From positions 372,001-436,000 of the forward strand of contig NZ_FPCH01000003.1 of assembly GCF_900116175.1 (NCBI RefSeq): 64,000 nt of DNA, given 5' to 3'. Every line of letters begins with the position of its first letter. Positions within the stretch are counted from its first letter, which is position 1. The translations under genes were made by a program, and so were the position numbers. The notes under the pieces were generated by a model, which saw only the letters and a list, made by a program, of their open reading frames with translations, did no database searches and was not told the origin of the DNA. This document shows, in pieces, positions 45,804 to 54,512 of this stretch. This DNA is from Hyphomicrobium facile. GTDB lineage: Bacteria; Pseudomonadota; Alphaproteobacteria; Rhizobiales; Hyphomicrobiaceae.

Positions 45804-47066
45804 TCAGCGGACGAGATTCACGAGCACGTCCAATAGTTCGGTACCCGTCTGGAACACTTTCGAATTTGCGGTGTAGTTGCGTTGCGCCTGGACCATGGTG
45901 GTCAACTCGGACGCAAGATCGACTGTCGAATTTTCCAACGCCCCGGAAACGACCGAGCCAAACCCGCCCGAGTTGGCCAAACCGAGCTGTAGATCGCCCG
46001 AGCTCTTATTCGTCGCGAAAACGTTGCCGGAGATTGCCGTCAGGTTGTCGGGACTTGCGACCTTTGCGAGCGGGATACTGAACGCGTCAACGCGCGATCC
46101 ATCGGCGTAGACGGCCGTGACGGTGCCGTCGGGGCTGATTTCAAGACGGTCGACAGCGGTTGGAGGACTGCCGTTCGCGCTTGCATTTTGCGGCGTATAG
46201 GCAGCCGCAAGCTGGGTGGTCTTGCTTATGTCAAGCGTCAGCGTGGCTCCGTTCGGAATGTTGACGCTGAGCACGCCCGAAGTCGGCGACGTAAGCTGTC
46301 CTGTCGAGGGGTCGAACGTCAAAGCCGTCGTCGTCAGCTGCGAACCTGTAGCATAGGGAAAGCCGCCGGATGCCGATGCGCCACTTGCGTTATAAACGCT
46401 GAATTCCCACGTATTATTTGCGGTTTTCGCCGAATAGACGTCGAGCGTGACCTGATGCCCGAGGTTGTCGTACGTCACGATTGACGTTTTGCCGGCGAAT
46501 TGTGCGGTAGCCGCGTTTGCGGAGGGGAGGTTACCTGCGGCCGTGATGGCGGCGTCGGCCGGAAGGTTGACGTCAAACTTTCCGGATGTCGAAGGTGTCG
46601 CCTTCATGCCCAGGCCGGCGGTGCTGACGACCTGAAGCCCTGCTGCGCTATTGATAACCGAACTCGAGCTACCGTCCAAAAGGTTGTAGCCCAGCAACTT
46701 GAAACCTGCGGCGTTGATAAGGTCGCCGTTGGCATCAGGAATGAAACTGCCGGCGCGCGTGAGAAATGGCGTGCCCGCCGAACTCTGGACCATGAAGAAG
46801 CCATCTCCACTGATCGCAAGGTCCGTCGGTGATTTGGTATATGTGAAGTCACCCTGCGCCGAGATGGCGCGACGCGCGATCGTCGAAACGGAGCCCGGAA
46901 CGTATGCCGCGACGCTACCCTGCGCGATGAGCGTCGCGAACTCTGTCGATGCCGTTTTATAGCCAGTCGTGTTGACGTTCGCGATGTTGTCCGCAACCGT
47001 ACCCATTCGGTCAGACTGGACAGACATCCCCGAGACGCTGGTAGTCATTACTCCGTAGAGACCCAT
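45804..47066 (-). CDS. flgE: Flagellar hook protein FlgE
   Basis: 420 residues from ATG 47066, chosen because GAGGAG lies 8 bases upstream; ATG 47072 is too close to that site. N terminus MTTSVSGMSVQSDRMGTVADNIANVNTTGYK, hook D1/D2 region with GDFTYTKSPTDLAISGDGFF, and C terminus ELTTMVQAQRNYTANSKVFQTGTELLDVLVNLVR. Its first 56 bases overlap the end of rem. Confidence 0.95.
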   Translation of the reverse strand: MGLYGVMTTSVSGMSVQSDRMGTVADNIANVNTTGYKTASTEFATLIAQGSVAAYVPGSVSTIARRAISAQGDFTYTKSPTDLAISGDGFFMVQSSAGTPFLTRAGSFIPDANGDLINAAGFKLLGYNLLDGSSSSVINSAAGLQVVSTAGLGMKATPSTSGKFDVNLPADAAITAAGNLPSANAATAQFAGKTSIVTYDNLGHQVTLDVYSAKTANNTWEFSVYNASGASASGGFPYATGSQLTTTALTFDPSTGQLTSPTSGVLSVNIPNGATLTLDISKTTQLAAAYTPQNASANGSPPTAVDRLEISPDGTVTAVYADGSRVDAFSIPLAKVASPDNLTAISGNVFATNKSSGDLQLGLANSGGFGSVVSGALENSTVDLASELTTMVQAQRNYTANSKVFQTGTELLDVLVNLVR

Positions 47067-47844
47067 CGACATTCTCCTCGTCGCGCATGATGCTCGGAGC
47101 AAGCAAAGCATCTGTGCCTTGCGTGAGACTGGTTGCTGCCGACCCTTGAACCGGGTGCGAAGCGTCTTCGAGGGCGAAGTCTTTCAGACGGTAACCGAGG
47201 AAACGCTGAGAATCGATCGGGTCATATCCGAGCTTCTGCTTCAGCCTTTTGCGAAGCCGGCTGATGTGACTTTCAATTACGTTCTCGTGAATCTCATCAT
47301 TAAAGATTCCATATACACGGTTGAATATCTGCGTTTTGGTGATCCGCGTATTGCGGCTTAGGACCAGGCATTCCAAAATCCGGCGTTCTCGCCGCGGCAA
47401 TGGAAGGACCTCGCCATTCACAATGGGATCGCGGCCATCAAAGAATATCCGTATGCCGCCGACATCCACGCACTCATCGGTAATTTGCATTCGACGGCGA
47501 ATTGCACCGCTACGGGCCAATATCTCCCGGACGTGAAATGGCTTCGCGAGCACATCATCGAAACCCAGCGAGAAGAGCTCGAGCGTTTCGCTAAGCGCCC
47601 TCGCTTCGATCAAGCCGATAAGCGGCGCCCTGCAACGTGACCGAACACGCGCCGAAATCTGCCGGCGACTTGAAACCGTGCCGAGCAAAAATCCCTCGAT
47701 AACGGCGACATCCTGATCGTTGATGAGTTCAAACCACTCGAAGAACTCGGATGGCTCTACAGCTGTAGCTGCAATCCCCTCGCGTTCGAAACACGCAACA
47801 TACCCTCCCGCGACCGTCGAACGGTCGTCAAGCACTACGAACAT
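47011..47844 (-). CDS. rem: Rem-type OmpR-family motility regulator
   Basis: 277 residues from ATG 47844 (GGGGGG upstream). An N-terminal receiver-like domain (MFVVLDDRSTVAGG) is followed by a winged-helix DNA-binding domain with GGIRIFFDGRDPIVNGE, LPRRERRILECL, TKTQIFNRVYGIFNDE and ESHISRLRKRLKQKLGYDPIDSQRFLGYRL. This closely follows the S. meliloti motility activator Rem as I know it. The phospho-acceptor position carries Glu50 instead of Asp, so it is probably phosphorylation-independent. Residues ~226-277 are an extension whose codons overlap flgE. Confidence 0.9.
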   Translation of the reverse strand: MFVVLDDRSTVAGGYVACFEREGIAATAVEPSEFFEWFELINDQDVAVIEGFLLGTVSSRRQISARVRSRCRAPLIGLIEARALSETLELFSLGFDDVLAKPFHVREILARSGAIRRRMQITDECVDVGGIRIFFDGRDPIVNGEVLPLPRRERRILECLVLSRNTRITKTQIFNRVYGIFNDEIHENVIESHISRLRKRLKQKLGYDPIDSQRFLGYRLKDFALEDASHPVQGSAATSLTQGTDALLAPSIMRDEENVDGSLRSNDYQRLGDVCPV

Positions 47845-48193
47845 GTTGCCCCCCAAGCCCCGCAAATCATTGGCATAAAAGGAAATACAGTGATTCACGC
47901 TCATTATTAACAACTATTTCATTATTGCATGGGGCGCAAAAGACACGCCAAATCACACGGAGGTTACACTCGGTGCAGATACATGCGAGATGAGCATTCG
48001 ACGTCGAGGCGCGCTCCCTACCCAATTCAAAATGCATATAATTTTATGAGTTTTTCTCTCAGCTCCGTAAGCTTATTGCGGTTGAATAGATATTCCACCG
48101 CACGGCGAAGAGCCGAATACGAGGAATCGGAAAAGCGGCGGGGAATACGTTTTAATTGCAGAGAGCAGAGCGGGTCTTGTTCAGGTGCGTAAT
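47845..48193. promoter_or_regulatory. divergent promoter region between rem and a PilZ gene
   Basis: 349 bases, AT-richer than the coding surroundings, especially 47890-47940 and 48030-48110. It should hold the rem and PilZ promoters. In-frame sequence upstream of rem (to 47913) is not conserved-looking and I leave it out. No other gene is supported. Confidence 0.45.
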
Positions 48194-48610
48194 ATGAGGC
48201 AGACGAAAATTCGAAAGCTCTTCCGCAGCATGACCGCTCCTGGAGTTATCGCAGAAGAAGTTCTGTCGTCAGATGAGCGCCGGACTAGCGAGAGGCATTC
48301 TTCGCGTCAGCACGTCGCCATGCGCTTTCGCAATTCGCATTTGATCTGTGATCTGACTGATCTTTCGGAGACGGGAGCGAAGATCGCCGTGCTCGACGGT
48401 GTTGTGCCGAATGTCGATGAGACGGTAACGCTGACGCTATTCGACGGAACGGTCATTGCCGGCACCGTGTCGTGGTTACGGGAAAAGCATATCGGCGTTG
48501 AATTCGCTGCTCCTGTCAGCGACGTGGACGAGCGATTGGATTTCGAAAATCTCGGCAGAGATTATTTCGGCAAAGCCGTCAAACTTCAGAAATCTGCGCG
48601 CCGGACCTAG
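48194..48610 (+). CDS. PilZ-domain protein
   Basis: 138 residues from ATG 48194 (AGGTG upstream). The PilZ domain spans about 30-115: R-x-x-x-R in RHSSRQ, D-x-S-x-x-G in LTDLSETGAKIAV, and GTVSWLREKHIGVEF. N- and C-terminal tails are basic. It is divergent from the motility regulator rem, a good place for c-di-GMP input to flagella. Confidence 0.82.
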   Translation: MRQTKIRKLFRSMTAPGVIAEEVLSSDERRTSERHSSRQHVAMRFRNSHLICDLTDLSETGAKIAVLDGVVPNVDETVTLTLFDGTVIAGTVSWLREKHIGVEFAAPVSDVDERLDFENLGRDYFGKAVKLQKSARRT

Positions 48611-48698
48611 TTTCATCGCAAACCTGTCAGCGCTCCGCAAGCCGAGTCAAATATAAGGTAGGCCTATCTTTGTGCCTTCCTTTTTACCCGGCTAAGCA

Positions 48699-49139
48699 AT
48701 GCGATCGCGGGCGCCGCTTCCATCAAACTTCGACATTCTCATCGACGATCTGGTCCGTCGAGAGGATGAGGTGCTCAGCGCGCCGAGTTCGTCGCGCCGA
48801 TTTTCGATGAGCGGCCTCGAGGCCGCGTGGGACTTCGCTGCTGCGCGGGGCGGAACCGCTTCTCGCATAAGTCAACCGCGCCCCAAACATTACGGCGACG
48901 ACAGCGGCAGTGACATTGAGCCCGAAGCTTCGTTAGATCCTAACAAAATATTACTCGAGCTGGGTCTCGGCTCAGGTGTCCCGGAGGCCGACGTCGCAAG
49001 TCTTCGACGAGAATTTGCCTTGCGCAATCATCCCGACCGGGTTCCGGCTGAACTCAGGGCACTTGCGACGCAACGTATGATGATCGCGAACGATCTCATT
49101 GACAGATATGTCGCCGGGCTACGCAAATCTCGCAGCTAG
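48699..49139 (+). CDS. J-domain-like protein of unknown function
   Basis: 146 residues. The last ~65 residues resemble a DnaJ J-domain: LGLGSGVPEADVASLRREFALRNHPDRVP, with the His-Pro-Asp triplet that stimulates Hsp70, then a final helix RMMIANDLIDRYVAGLRK. The N-terminal ~80 residues are polar and unrecognised. It sits between flagellar genes, 89 bases after the PilZ gene, and could be a chaperone partner for flagellar assembly; that is inference. Confidence 0.6.
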   Translation: MRSRAPLPSNFDILIDDLVRREDEVLSAPSSSRRFSMSGLEAAWDFAAARGGTASRISQPRPKHYGDDSGSDIEPEASLDPNKILLELGLGSGVPEADVASLRREFALRNHPDRVPAELRALATQRMMIANDLIDRYVAGLRKSRS

Positions 49140-49250
49140 AAACGCGCGAAATTTGCTAAAATGCAAATAGCTTTGTTGGCGATGTTCCCATCAATGCCGT
49201 GTATTTTCACAATCAGTGGAATGGCCGGCGAAGTGCGGTGAGGAACGAAT

Positions 49251-49496
49251 ATGAAAGACGTGGGTGCGGATCTCGGTGCGTTGCAAGCTCGTATGGCGGG
49301 CATCGGCTCTCGCCTCGGCGGTGACTGGGCAGAGAAACTGCAACACCAATTGCATCTCGATCTCGACACAGCGGAATGCGCTTATTGGCATTCGGGCTAT
49401 TATCAAGCCCTCGCAGACGTTCTCGATCTCATCGCGAAGCCGTCGACTAACGTCGACACCTCGGACATGACCAATCGGTACCGTGCGGCCGGCTAG
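49251..49496 (+). CDS. 81-residue protein of unknown function
   Basis: ATG 49251 follows a GAGGAACGA ribosome binding site. The protein is helical and acidic-to-neutral (LGALQARMAGIGSRLGGDWAEKLQHQLHLDLDTAECAYWHSGYYQALADVLDLIA), with no membrane segment. Its last 50 bases overlap the end of the convergent GIY-YIG-like gene. No family recognised. Confidence 0.55.
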   Translation: MKDVGADLGALQARMAGIGSRLGGDWAEKLQHQLHLDLDTAECAYWHSGYYQALADVLDLIAKPSTNVDTSDMTNRYRAAG

Positions 49497-49800
49497 GATG
49501 TAAGAAGTTTCCGCGGGGCAGAAATTGATGAAACATTTCGCACTCTTTTTCAAAGGCTAGCCGCTCTTCCGCGAAGTGGCGGAATTTGAACTGCGATGCC
49601 GTGCCGATGTGCGCTTTCAGTTTCGATTTCAAATTTTCGCCGGCGCTGCCGACATACGTAATCGAAAAGCGGCCAAGGTAATCGATAAAGCCGAGCGCGT
49701 AGGCGCCAGGACAATTTTCGACGAGCTCTTCATCGATGGCGTCGGCCGCGAGCGAGAAGGGGCCATGCAGCCCTGTGCCTGTCAGTTCCTGCTGCGTCAT
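49447..49800 (-). CDS. GIY-YIG-like protein
   Basis: 117 residues beginning 11 bases after the fliK stop on the same strand. The centre GAYALGFIDYLGRFSITYVGSAGENLKSKLKAHIG followed by ERLAFEKECEMFHQF has the order of a GIY-YIG nuclease fold: the first strand pair, YVG, a conserved Leu-Lys helix, and a late Glu. It ends in a Cys pair (WSCPRCRR) that may bind metal. The true GIY and YIG triplets are degenerate, so catalytic activity is uncertain. A nuclease-type gene behind fliK is unexpected. Confidence 0.55.
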   Translation of the reverse strand: MTQQELTGTGLHGPFSLAADAIDEELVENCPGAYALGFIDYLGRFSITYVGSAGENLKSKLKAHIGTASQFKFRHFAEERLAFEKECEMFHQFLPRGNFLHPSRPHGTDWSCPRCRR

Positions 49801-49811
49801 CTAAACGATAC

Positions 49812-51341
49812 CTAGATATAGACTGCGTTGCCTTGCCGGCTATTCGGTAAGTCGCCGGCAGATGTCTGCTGCGAGTTATCCTTCTGACGACGCTGCGCTT
49901 GATCCGACGTTGAGCCATCGCGCCGTTGCGCATCCCCATCTTGTCGTCCCGCGAAGTTGGAGCGCGCCTGGTCACCGTCGCGGAACGGCGATCCGCTCGT
50001 TTGCCCGTTGGAGCTTGCCGAGTTGCTCGAAGATGTTTCGGTGATCTTCAAACTGGAGACGTCGTAGCCCGCGTCTTTCAATCCTCGCTCTAGCGATGTG
50101 CGATCATCGTTGAGAATTTTTGCTGTCGCTGCCTTTGAAGCTTCAGCTTCGATCGCGAGCGAATTCGACTTGAGGCTGAGACGCAATCTCACGGAGCCGA
50201 GGTCTGGCGGAGAAAGCGTCAGATCGAGCGAACGCAATACCGGTGTCGGTGCCGGAGCGCGATCCTGAAGGTCCATTGCGGTGGTGTTCGGGGCCAATGC
50301 CCCGGCTTTTCCGGCGAGTGCATCGATGACACCGTTGCGAATTTGCGCGCTTACGCTCGGTTGTCCCTGCTGCGCGGGTTTGGACTCGATCGAAAAGATC
50401 CGTTCGTTGGAATCGGATGCATCCGCTTTCGCGACCTTGCTGTTCATCACGTCGCCGGTCGCCTGCTGCTGAAAGCGTGCGCCGGTCTGATCCTTATCGG
50501 CGAGGAAGGAATTGTCCGGCGTGTCCGTCGCGGCTGCCGAGACGGCTTGCGGCTGGAGCTGATGCAGCGACTCATTCGATGTCTTGGCTGACGGGTCGGC
50601 ATTCCTTTGCTCCACCGTCGGCGGACGAGGCAACGAGAAGGGGGCGGACGCGAGTGGATGCGGCGCGATGCGCTCCTCGGGTGTCAGCCTGGAGACCTGC
50701 GAAGCCGCGGCTGCGACCGTTGTCTCGGCGAAATTCCAATGCGTCTCTTGGCTGTTGACGACCGCGGTCGTTGCATCGCCGATCTCATCGCTATGCTCCG
50801 GCGGCATCGCATTCGGCACGGTGGCCTGGGCGAGATTCGTATTGTCGTCACTCGGAACCAGACGCGATTTCGCGTCGAGCAATGCGGCGATGCTATCCTG
50901 CAGCAGCAGATTTCCAGGCCGCGCCGCGCGCTGCATATTGTCGACAGGCGTCTCGACGCTATCCGGCGCCTGCTCAACAGGGCCATTGCCGTTCACGAGA
51001 GCCGCAATCGTAATCGACGGCCCATTATCACTTCGCTCGGCACTTGCGTTGGCTTTCGGTTCCTGCTGACCAATGCTGTCGAACGTTTCCTCGAACGACG
51101 GATCACCATCGTCCGTTTTGGAATTGCCCTGCTTTCGCGTCGATATGTTATCGCTGCGTCTAACGGAGTTGTCGGCCGAAGGCGCTTTGGCCTTAGTGGT
51201 ATCCTTCGTCGCGTCTTCAGACTTGTCGTCGCCGTCCCGAGACTGCTTGGCTGCGTCTCGATGCGAACCGACACGCATGCGAACGGATTGCAGAAGTTGA
51301 TCGACAGTGTTTGGCGCGGCGCCTCTGACCGGGGCTGTCAT
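49812..51341 (-). CDS. fliK: Flagellar hook-length control protein FliK (MotD-type)
   Basis: 509 residues. The first ~350 are disordered, rich in Asp, Ser, Asn and Gln, as expected of the molecular ruler. The conserved C-terminal switch domain is SLDLTLSPPDLGSVRLRLSLKSNSLAIEAEASKAATAKILNDDRTSLERGLKDAGYDV. It is coupled by ATGA to motC, the same order as S. meliloti motB-motC-motD, where MotD was later recognised as FliK. Confidence 0.92.
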   Translation of the reverse strand: MTAPVRGAAPNTVDQLLQSVRMRVGSHRDAAKQSRDGDDKSEDATKDTTKAKAPSADNSVRRSDNISTRKQGNSKTDDGDPSFEETFDSIGQQEPKANASAERSDNGPSITIAALVNGNGPVEQAPDSVETPVDNMQRAARPGNLLLQDSIAALLDAKSRLVPSDDNTNLAQATVPNAMPPEHSDEIGDATTAVVNSQETHWNFAETTVAAAASQVSRLTPEERIAPHPLASAPFSLPRPPTVEQRNADPSAKTSNESLHQLQPQAVSAAATDTPDNSFLADKDQTGARFQQQATGDVMNSKVAKADASDSNERIFSIESKPAQQGQPSVSAQIRNGVIDALAGKAGALAPNTTAMDLQDRAPAPTPVLRSLDLTLSPPDLGSVRLRLSLKSNSLAIEAEASKAATAKILNDDRTSLERGLKDAGYDVSSLKITETSSSNSASSNGQTSGSPFRDGDQARSNFAGRQDGDAQRRDGSTSDQAQRRQKDNSQQTSAGDLPNSRQGNAVYI

Positions 51342-52621
51342 TTTTCACTCCGTGCAATGATCTGATCGGCTTCTTTCAAGAGGGCATCCGCCTCGCCGAT
51401 GGCCGCGGCAGCTTTCGGCAGAACCGGATTTTCGGCGGTCGTTCCAGCCGCCCGCACTTTGATGCCATCGCGACCAGCGGCAATTTCGTCGCCAACTACG
51501 CTCTTTGCGATAAAGCCCGCCACTTCGCGAATTTCCGTATCCTCGTCGGAAAGCCGATCTGCCGTGATCTGATTCAGTGCCCTCAAAGCATCTCCCGCAT
51601 CTGCTGAAGGCGCTTCTGCCGCTGCCCGATAGAGGCGGGCTTTATCCAATGTTTCGGGTGCTGCGCTTTCGATCTTCAGAATTCTGTCGGCCGCGGCCCG
51701 AGCCAGCTTCAACCTGCCTTGCAGAAGCGCTTCGCCGGCGACATCGATAAAGAGTTCCGACGCAACCTGCATGTTCCGATCATCGAAGGAATCGGCCAAC
51801 TTATCGACGATCGTTGGATCATCCATATCGCTGCGCTTTGCCGTTGCTTCCGCGAATTCGCGAAAGAGCTTCCATGCATAAATAGACTTCCCGAACTCGC
51901 GGACGTAGCTCGTCGTCAGCATGAGCGCACGGTTCCGCTCTCCCATGCCAATGAGAATCGGGATTTGCCTTCGCGTTGCGGCTTCGTCGATTGCGGTATG
52001 CGGGCAAGCAAGCCGGGCATCATCAAGCAGCTCAATTGCTTTCGCGTGGTTGTCGTCGAGATAGAGCGAGGCGCGAGCCAGCGCGAATGGTCCTACTAAG
52101 CTGACGTCGAGGGACCTCGGATCGATCTCCATGAATAACTTCCGAGCGGCCCTCGGCTGGCCTTGGGCAAAACTCACGATTCCTGCCGCCAATTTCTGAT
52201 CGGCCGTTCCAAGCGTGTTGCTGTCGATCAGGGGCGTGAGAACATGCGCATCGCCGCCGCTCAATACATAGAGCAAGCTCGTCCGCACGTTGATGTAGTC
52301 TTTCCAATCTTCCGGACCGAAGTGGCGGACTTCACTGGCGATCTCCCTCAACAGTCGCGCCTGGTCGGCAAGCGCTTCACGGTCGCCATGTATAATTTTG
52401 TCCTGGATTGCGCCCAATTGCTCGACGAGGCGAAGCGTGGCCTCCCTCGCCTGCATCTCGCTCGCAGCCTTTGCGTCATACGAGGGGACGGCATGAGCGA
52501 GTGGCGCATCCGATTTCGGCTCGCCGAATATGAATGCCGGCTGGAAGTAAAACGCCGCGCCGGCCGCGGCGCCGGCCAGCGCAACGAACAAAGCAGCAGA
52601 AATCAGCGCAAGGCGCTTCAT
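51338..52621 (-). CDS. motC: Periplasmic motility protein MotC
   Basis: 427 residues with an N-terminal signal or anchor ([26 protein letters not shown]). The helical periplasmic body includes [18 protein letters not shown] and [24 protein letters not shown], as in rhizobial MotC, which interacts with the periplasmic part of MotB. Start and stop overlap motB and fliK by 4 bases. The dedicated chaperone gene motE is also in this window. Confidence 0.92.
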   Translation of the reverse strand: MKRLALISAALFVALAGAAAGAAFYFQPAFIFGEPKSDAPLAHAVPSYDAKAASEMQAREATLRLVEQLGAIQDKIIHGDREALADQARLLREIASEVRHFGPEDWKDYINVRTSLLYVLSGGDAHVLTPLIDSNTLGTADQKLAAGIVSFAQGQPRAARKLFMEIDPRSLDVSLVGPFALARASLYLDDNHAKAIELLDDARLACPHTAIDEAATRRQIPILIGMGERNRALMLTTSYVREFGKSIYAWKLFREFAEATAKRSDMDDPTIVDKLADSFDDRNMQVASELFIDVAGEALLQGRLKLARAAADRILKIESAAPETLDKARLYRAAAEAPSADAGDALRALNQITADRLSDEDTEIREVAGFIAKSVVGDEIAAGRDGIKVRAAGTTAENPVLPKAAAAIGEADALLKEADQIIARSEK

Positions 52622-53928
52622 TTCTGATCCTCTTTGACGAGGATGTCGATCCTGCGGTTTGGCGCCGCCAACGTATCGGACGGAATTTTCGGGTCGCGGT
52701 CGGCACGCCCTTCGATGGCGGTAACGCGCGTTTCGGGAACGCCGCCTCGGACAAGCATGTAATAGGCCATTTGCGCGCGCGCCGCAGAGAGCCGCCAGTT
52801 ATCGTAGTTTCCGCTCTTGTAGGCGCGACTATCGGTGTGACCGCGGACGACTATCGTTCCCGGCTGGGCTTGAAGAACATTTCCGATCTTATCCATCACG
52901 AGCACGAGCTCGGGGCGCGGCTTGGCCGAGCCCACTTCGAACATGCCGAAATGCGCGTCGTCCGTCAGGCTGATGAGCACTCCTTCTGGAGTTGCCTTTA
53001 CCTCGACCTGCGGCAGGTCTTTCGAGATGTTCGAAATCGCGCTCGTGATTTGGTCTTCGAGCTTTTTCGCCTGTTCGTCCTTATCCTTATCGTGCTTCTT
53101 TTCTTCCTTCTTCTCTTCTTGCTTCTCTTCGGTCTTCGTCTGATCCAATGCAGCAGGCGTCTGCTTCGCTACGACGTCCTGTTGCTTCGGCTTGTCGAGT
53201 TGGTTCGCCGCCTGCGGAACCGGCGGCGTCTGCTTGGCGGTCTCTTGAGACGGCGGTTTTGAATTGTTGGCTGTAACGGCCTTCGCCCCACTGGGTGGGG
53301 GAGCTGCGGTCGCCGGCTGCTGCGCTGGCTTCAACGTGTCCTGAGATTTGCCGGCTCGCCGATTGGTGCGGTCGAACGGATCGCTGATGTTGCCATCCGC
53401 CGGGCTCGAGGCCGTCGTCGGGGAATTGGCGCGTGCCTCGTCCGCAAGCTTCTCGAGAAGATCGCCCGGATTATCGAAAAGCGCCTGTTCCTTTTGAGCT
53501 TCGGTGCTTTTTCCACCGGCGGCCGCGCTCGATTTCTGCGCCGCTTCGTCCATCGCGTCGCCGGTACGTTCTTTGCTCTCTTGCTCTGCTTCCTGCTTCT
53601 GCTGGCTGTTGATGACCTGCTTTTCGAAGCCCTTTTTGCCTCGCTCTTCGGTTGGCTTCGTCGCCGTTTCCGTCAAGTCCTCAAGGCCCTTCGGCGCAGC
53701 GTAGCGGTCCGTCAGCCGCATCGGATTGAAATATGCGGCCACCTGGACGATCGTCTTTTTGTCCGCCGCATTGATCAGCCACATCACCAGGAAGAAGGCC
53801 ATCATCGCGGTCATGAAATCCGCGTAGGCGATTTTCCAAACTCCGCCGTGGTGCGGCTCGTCGGTGTTGCGCCGCCGCCGAATGATGACGAGCGGTTGGG
53901 ATGAAACGTCTTCCTGGCCGTTGCTCAT
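52618..53928 (-). CDS. motB: Flagellar stator protein MotB
   Basis: 436 residues. The single membrane helix with the proton-binding aspartate (Asp37 in [21 protein letters not shown]) follows a basic tail. A long low-complexity linker (~60-310) contains a charged stretch [19 protein letters not shown]. The C-terminal OmpA-like peptidoglycan-binding domain includes [29 protein letters not shown]. The linker makes it longer than enteric MotB. motA is not in the window. Coupled to fliH and motC by ATGA overlaps. Confidence 0.96.
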   Translation of the reverse strand: MSNGQEDVSSQPLVIIRRRRNTDEPHHGGVWKIAYADFMTAMMAFFLVMWLINAADKKTIVQVAAYFNPMRLTDRYAAPKGLEDLTETATKPTEERGKKGFEKQVINSQQKQEAEQESKERTGDAMDEAAQKSSAAAGGKSTEAQKEQALFDNPGDLLEKLADEARANSPTTASSPADGNISDPFDRTNRRAGKSQDTLKPAQQPATAAPPPSGAKAVTANNSKPPSQETAKQTPPVPQAANQLDKPKQQDVVAKQTPAALDQTKTEEKQEEKKEEKKHDKDKDEQAKKLEDQITSAISNISKDLPQVEVKATPEGVLISLTDDAHFGMFEVGSAKPRPELVLVMDKIGNVLQAQPGTIVVRGHTDSRAYKSGNYDNWRLSAARAQMAYYMLVRGGVPETRVTAIEGRADRDPKIPSDTLAAPNRRIDILVKEDQK

Positions 53929-54512
53929 GGTGCTATCGCCTCAAGCGCCGCAATCCACGCAGAAACATTGAGTTCGATCTTGGTGTCCTCAATGTGAGCG
54001 CGAATATCGCTGTTCGGACTTTCGGAGTATCCGATTTGAAAGCCTTCCGTCGGCAATCGCTCACGAAGGCGTTCGACAATTTCGGCCGGCGCCTCGACAT
54101 GAACTTTCGCGCCTTCGACAAGTGCACGTGAAATCGCGTTCTCCAGTTCCTGCAAGGCGCGTTCACGCAATCGATCCATGAGCCACGGGCGCAACAGCGC
54201 CGCTACACGCTCCTCGATGCTCAACTCGATAAGTTTCGTGACGTTTTCCAAACGCTGGGCCAGGACGTCGGCGCAGTCGCGCTGCCAGTTCTGCTTTTCC
54301 TCGGCGAGCTGTTCGGAATGAAGGTTCGTTGCCTCCGTCAGGCGAAGCTCCGCATCGGCGTCTGCTTCCGTTCTTCCATCGGCGTGACCTCGCCGATACC
54401 CATCCTCGAACGCCAACTTTATTTCGGCTTCAAAATCAAGTTTGGCTTCGCCATTCTCGCGATCGAAGTCAGACAGGAGCGAAAACGCCGAACTGTGAAG
54501 TCTCGCCGTCAT
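53925..54512 (-). CDS. fliH: FliH-like flagellar export regulator
   Basis: 195 residues, helical and acidic, with [25 protein letters not shown] near 33-57, a G-x-x-x-G-x-x-x-G-like pattern often seen in FliH, then a C-terminal globular part [25 protein letters not shown]. FliH holds the export ATPase FliI and tethers it to the motor C ring. The gene sits between fliF and motB with 4-base overlaps on both sides. Conservation is low, so the call leans on context. Confidence 0.7.
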   Translation of the reverse strand: MTARLHSSAFSLLSDFDRENGEAKLDFEAEIKLAFEDGYRRGHADGRTEADADAELRLTEATNLHSEQLAEEKQNWQRDCADVLAQRLENVTKLIELSIEERVAALLRPWLMDRLRERALQELENAISRALVEGAKVHVEAPAEIVERLRERLPTEGFQIGYSESPNSDIRAHIEDTKIELNVSAWIAALEAIAP

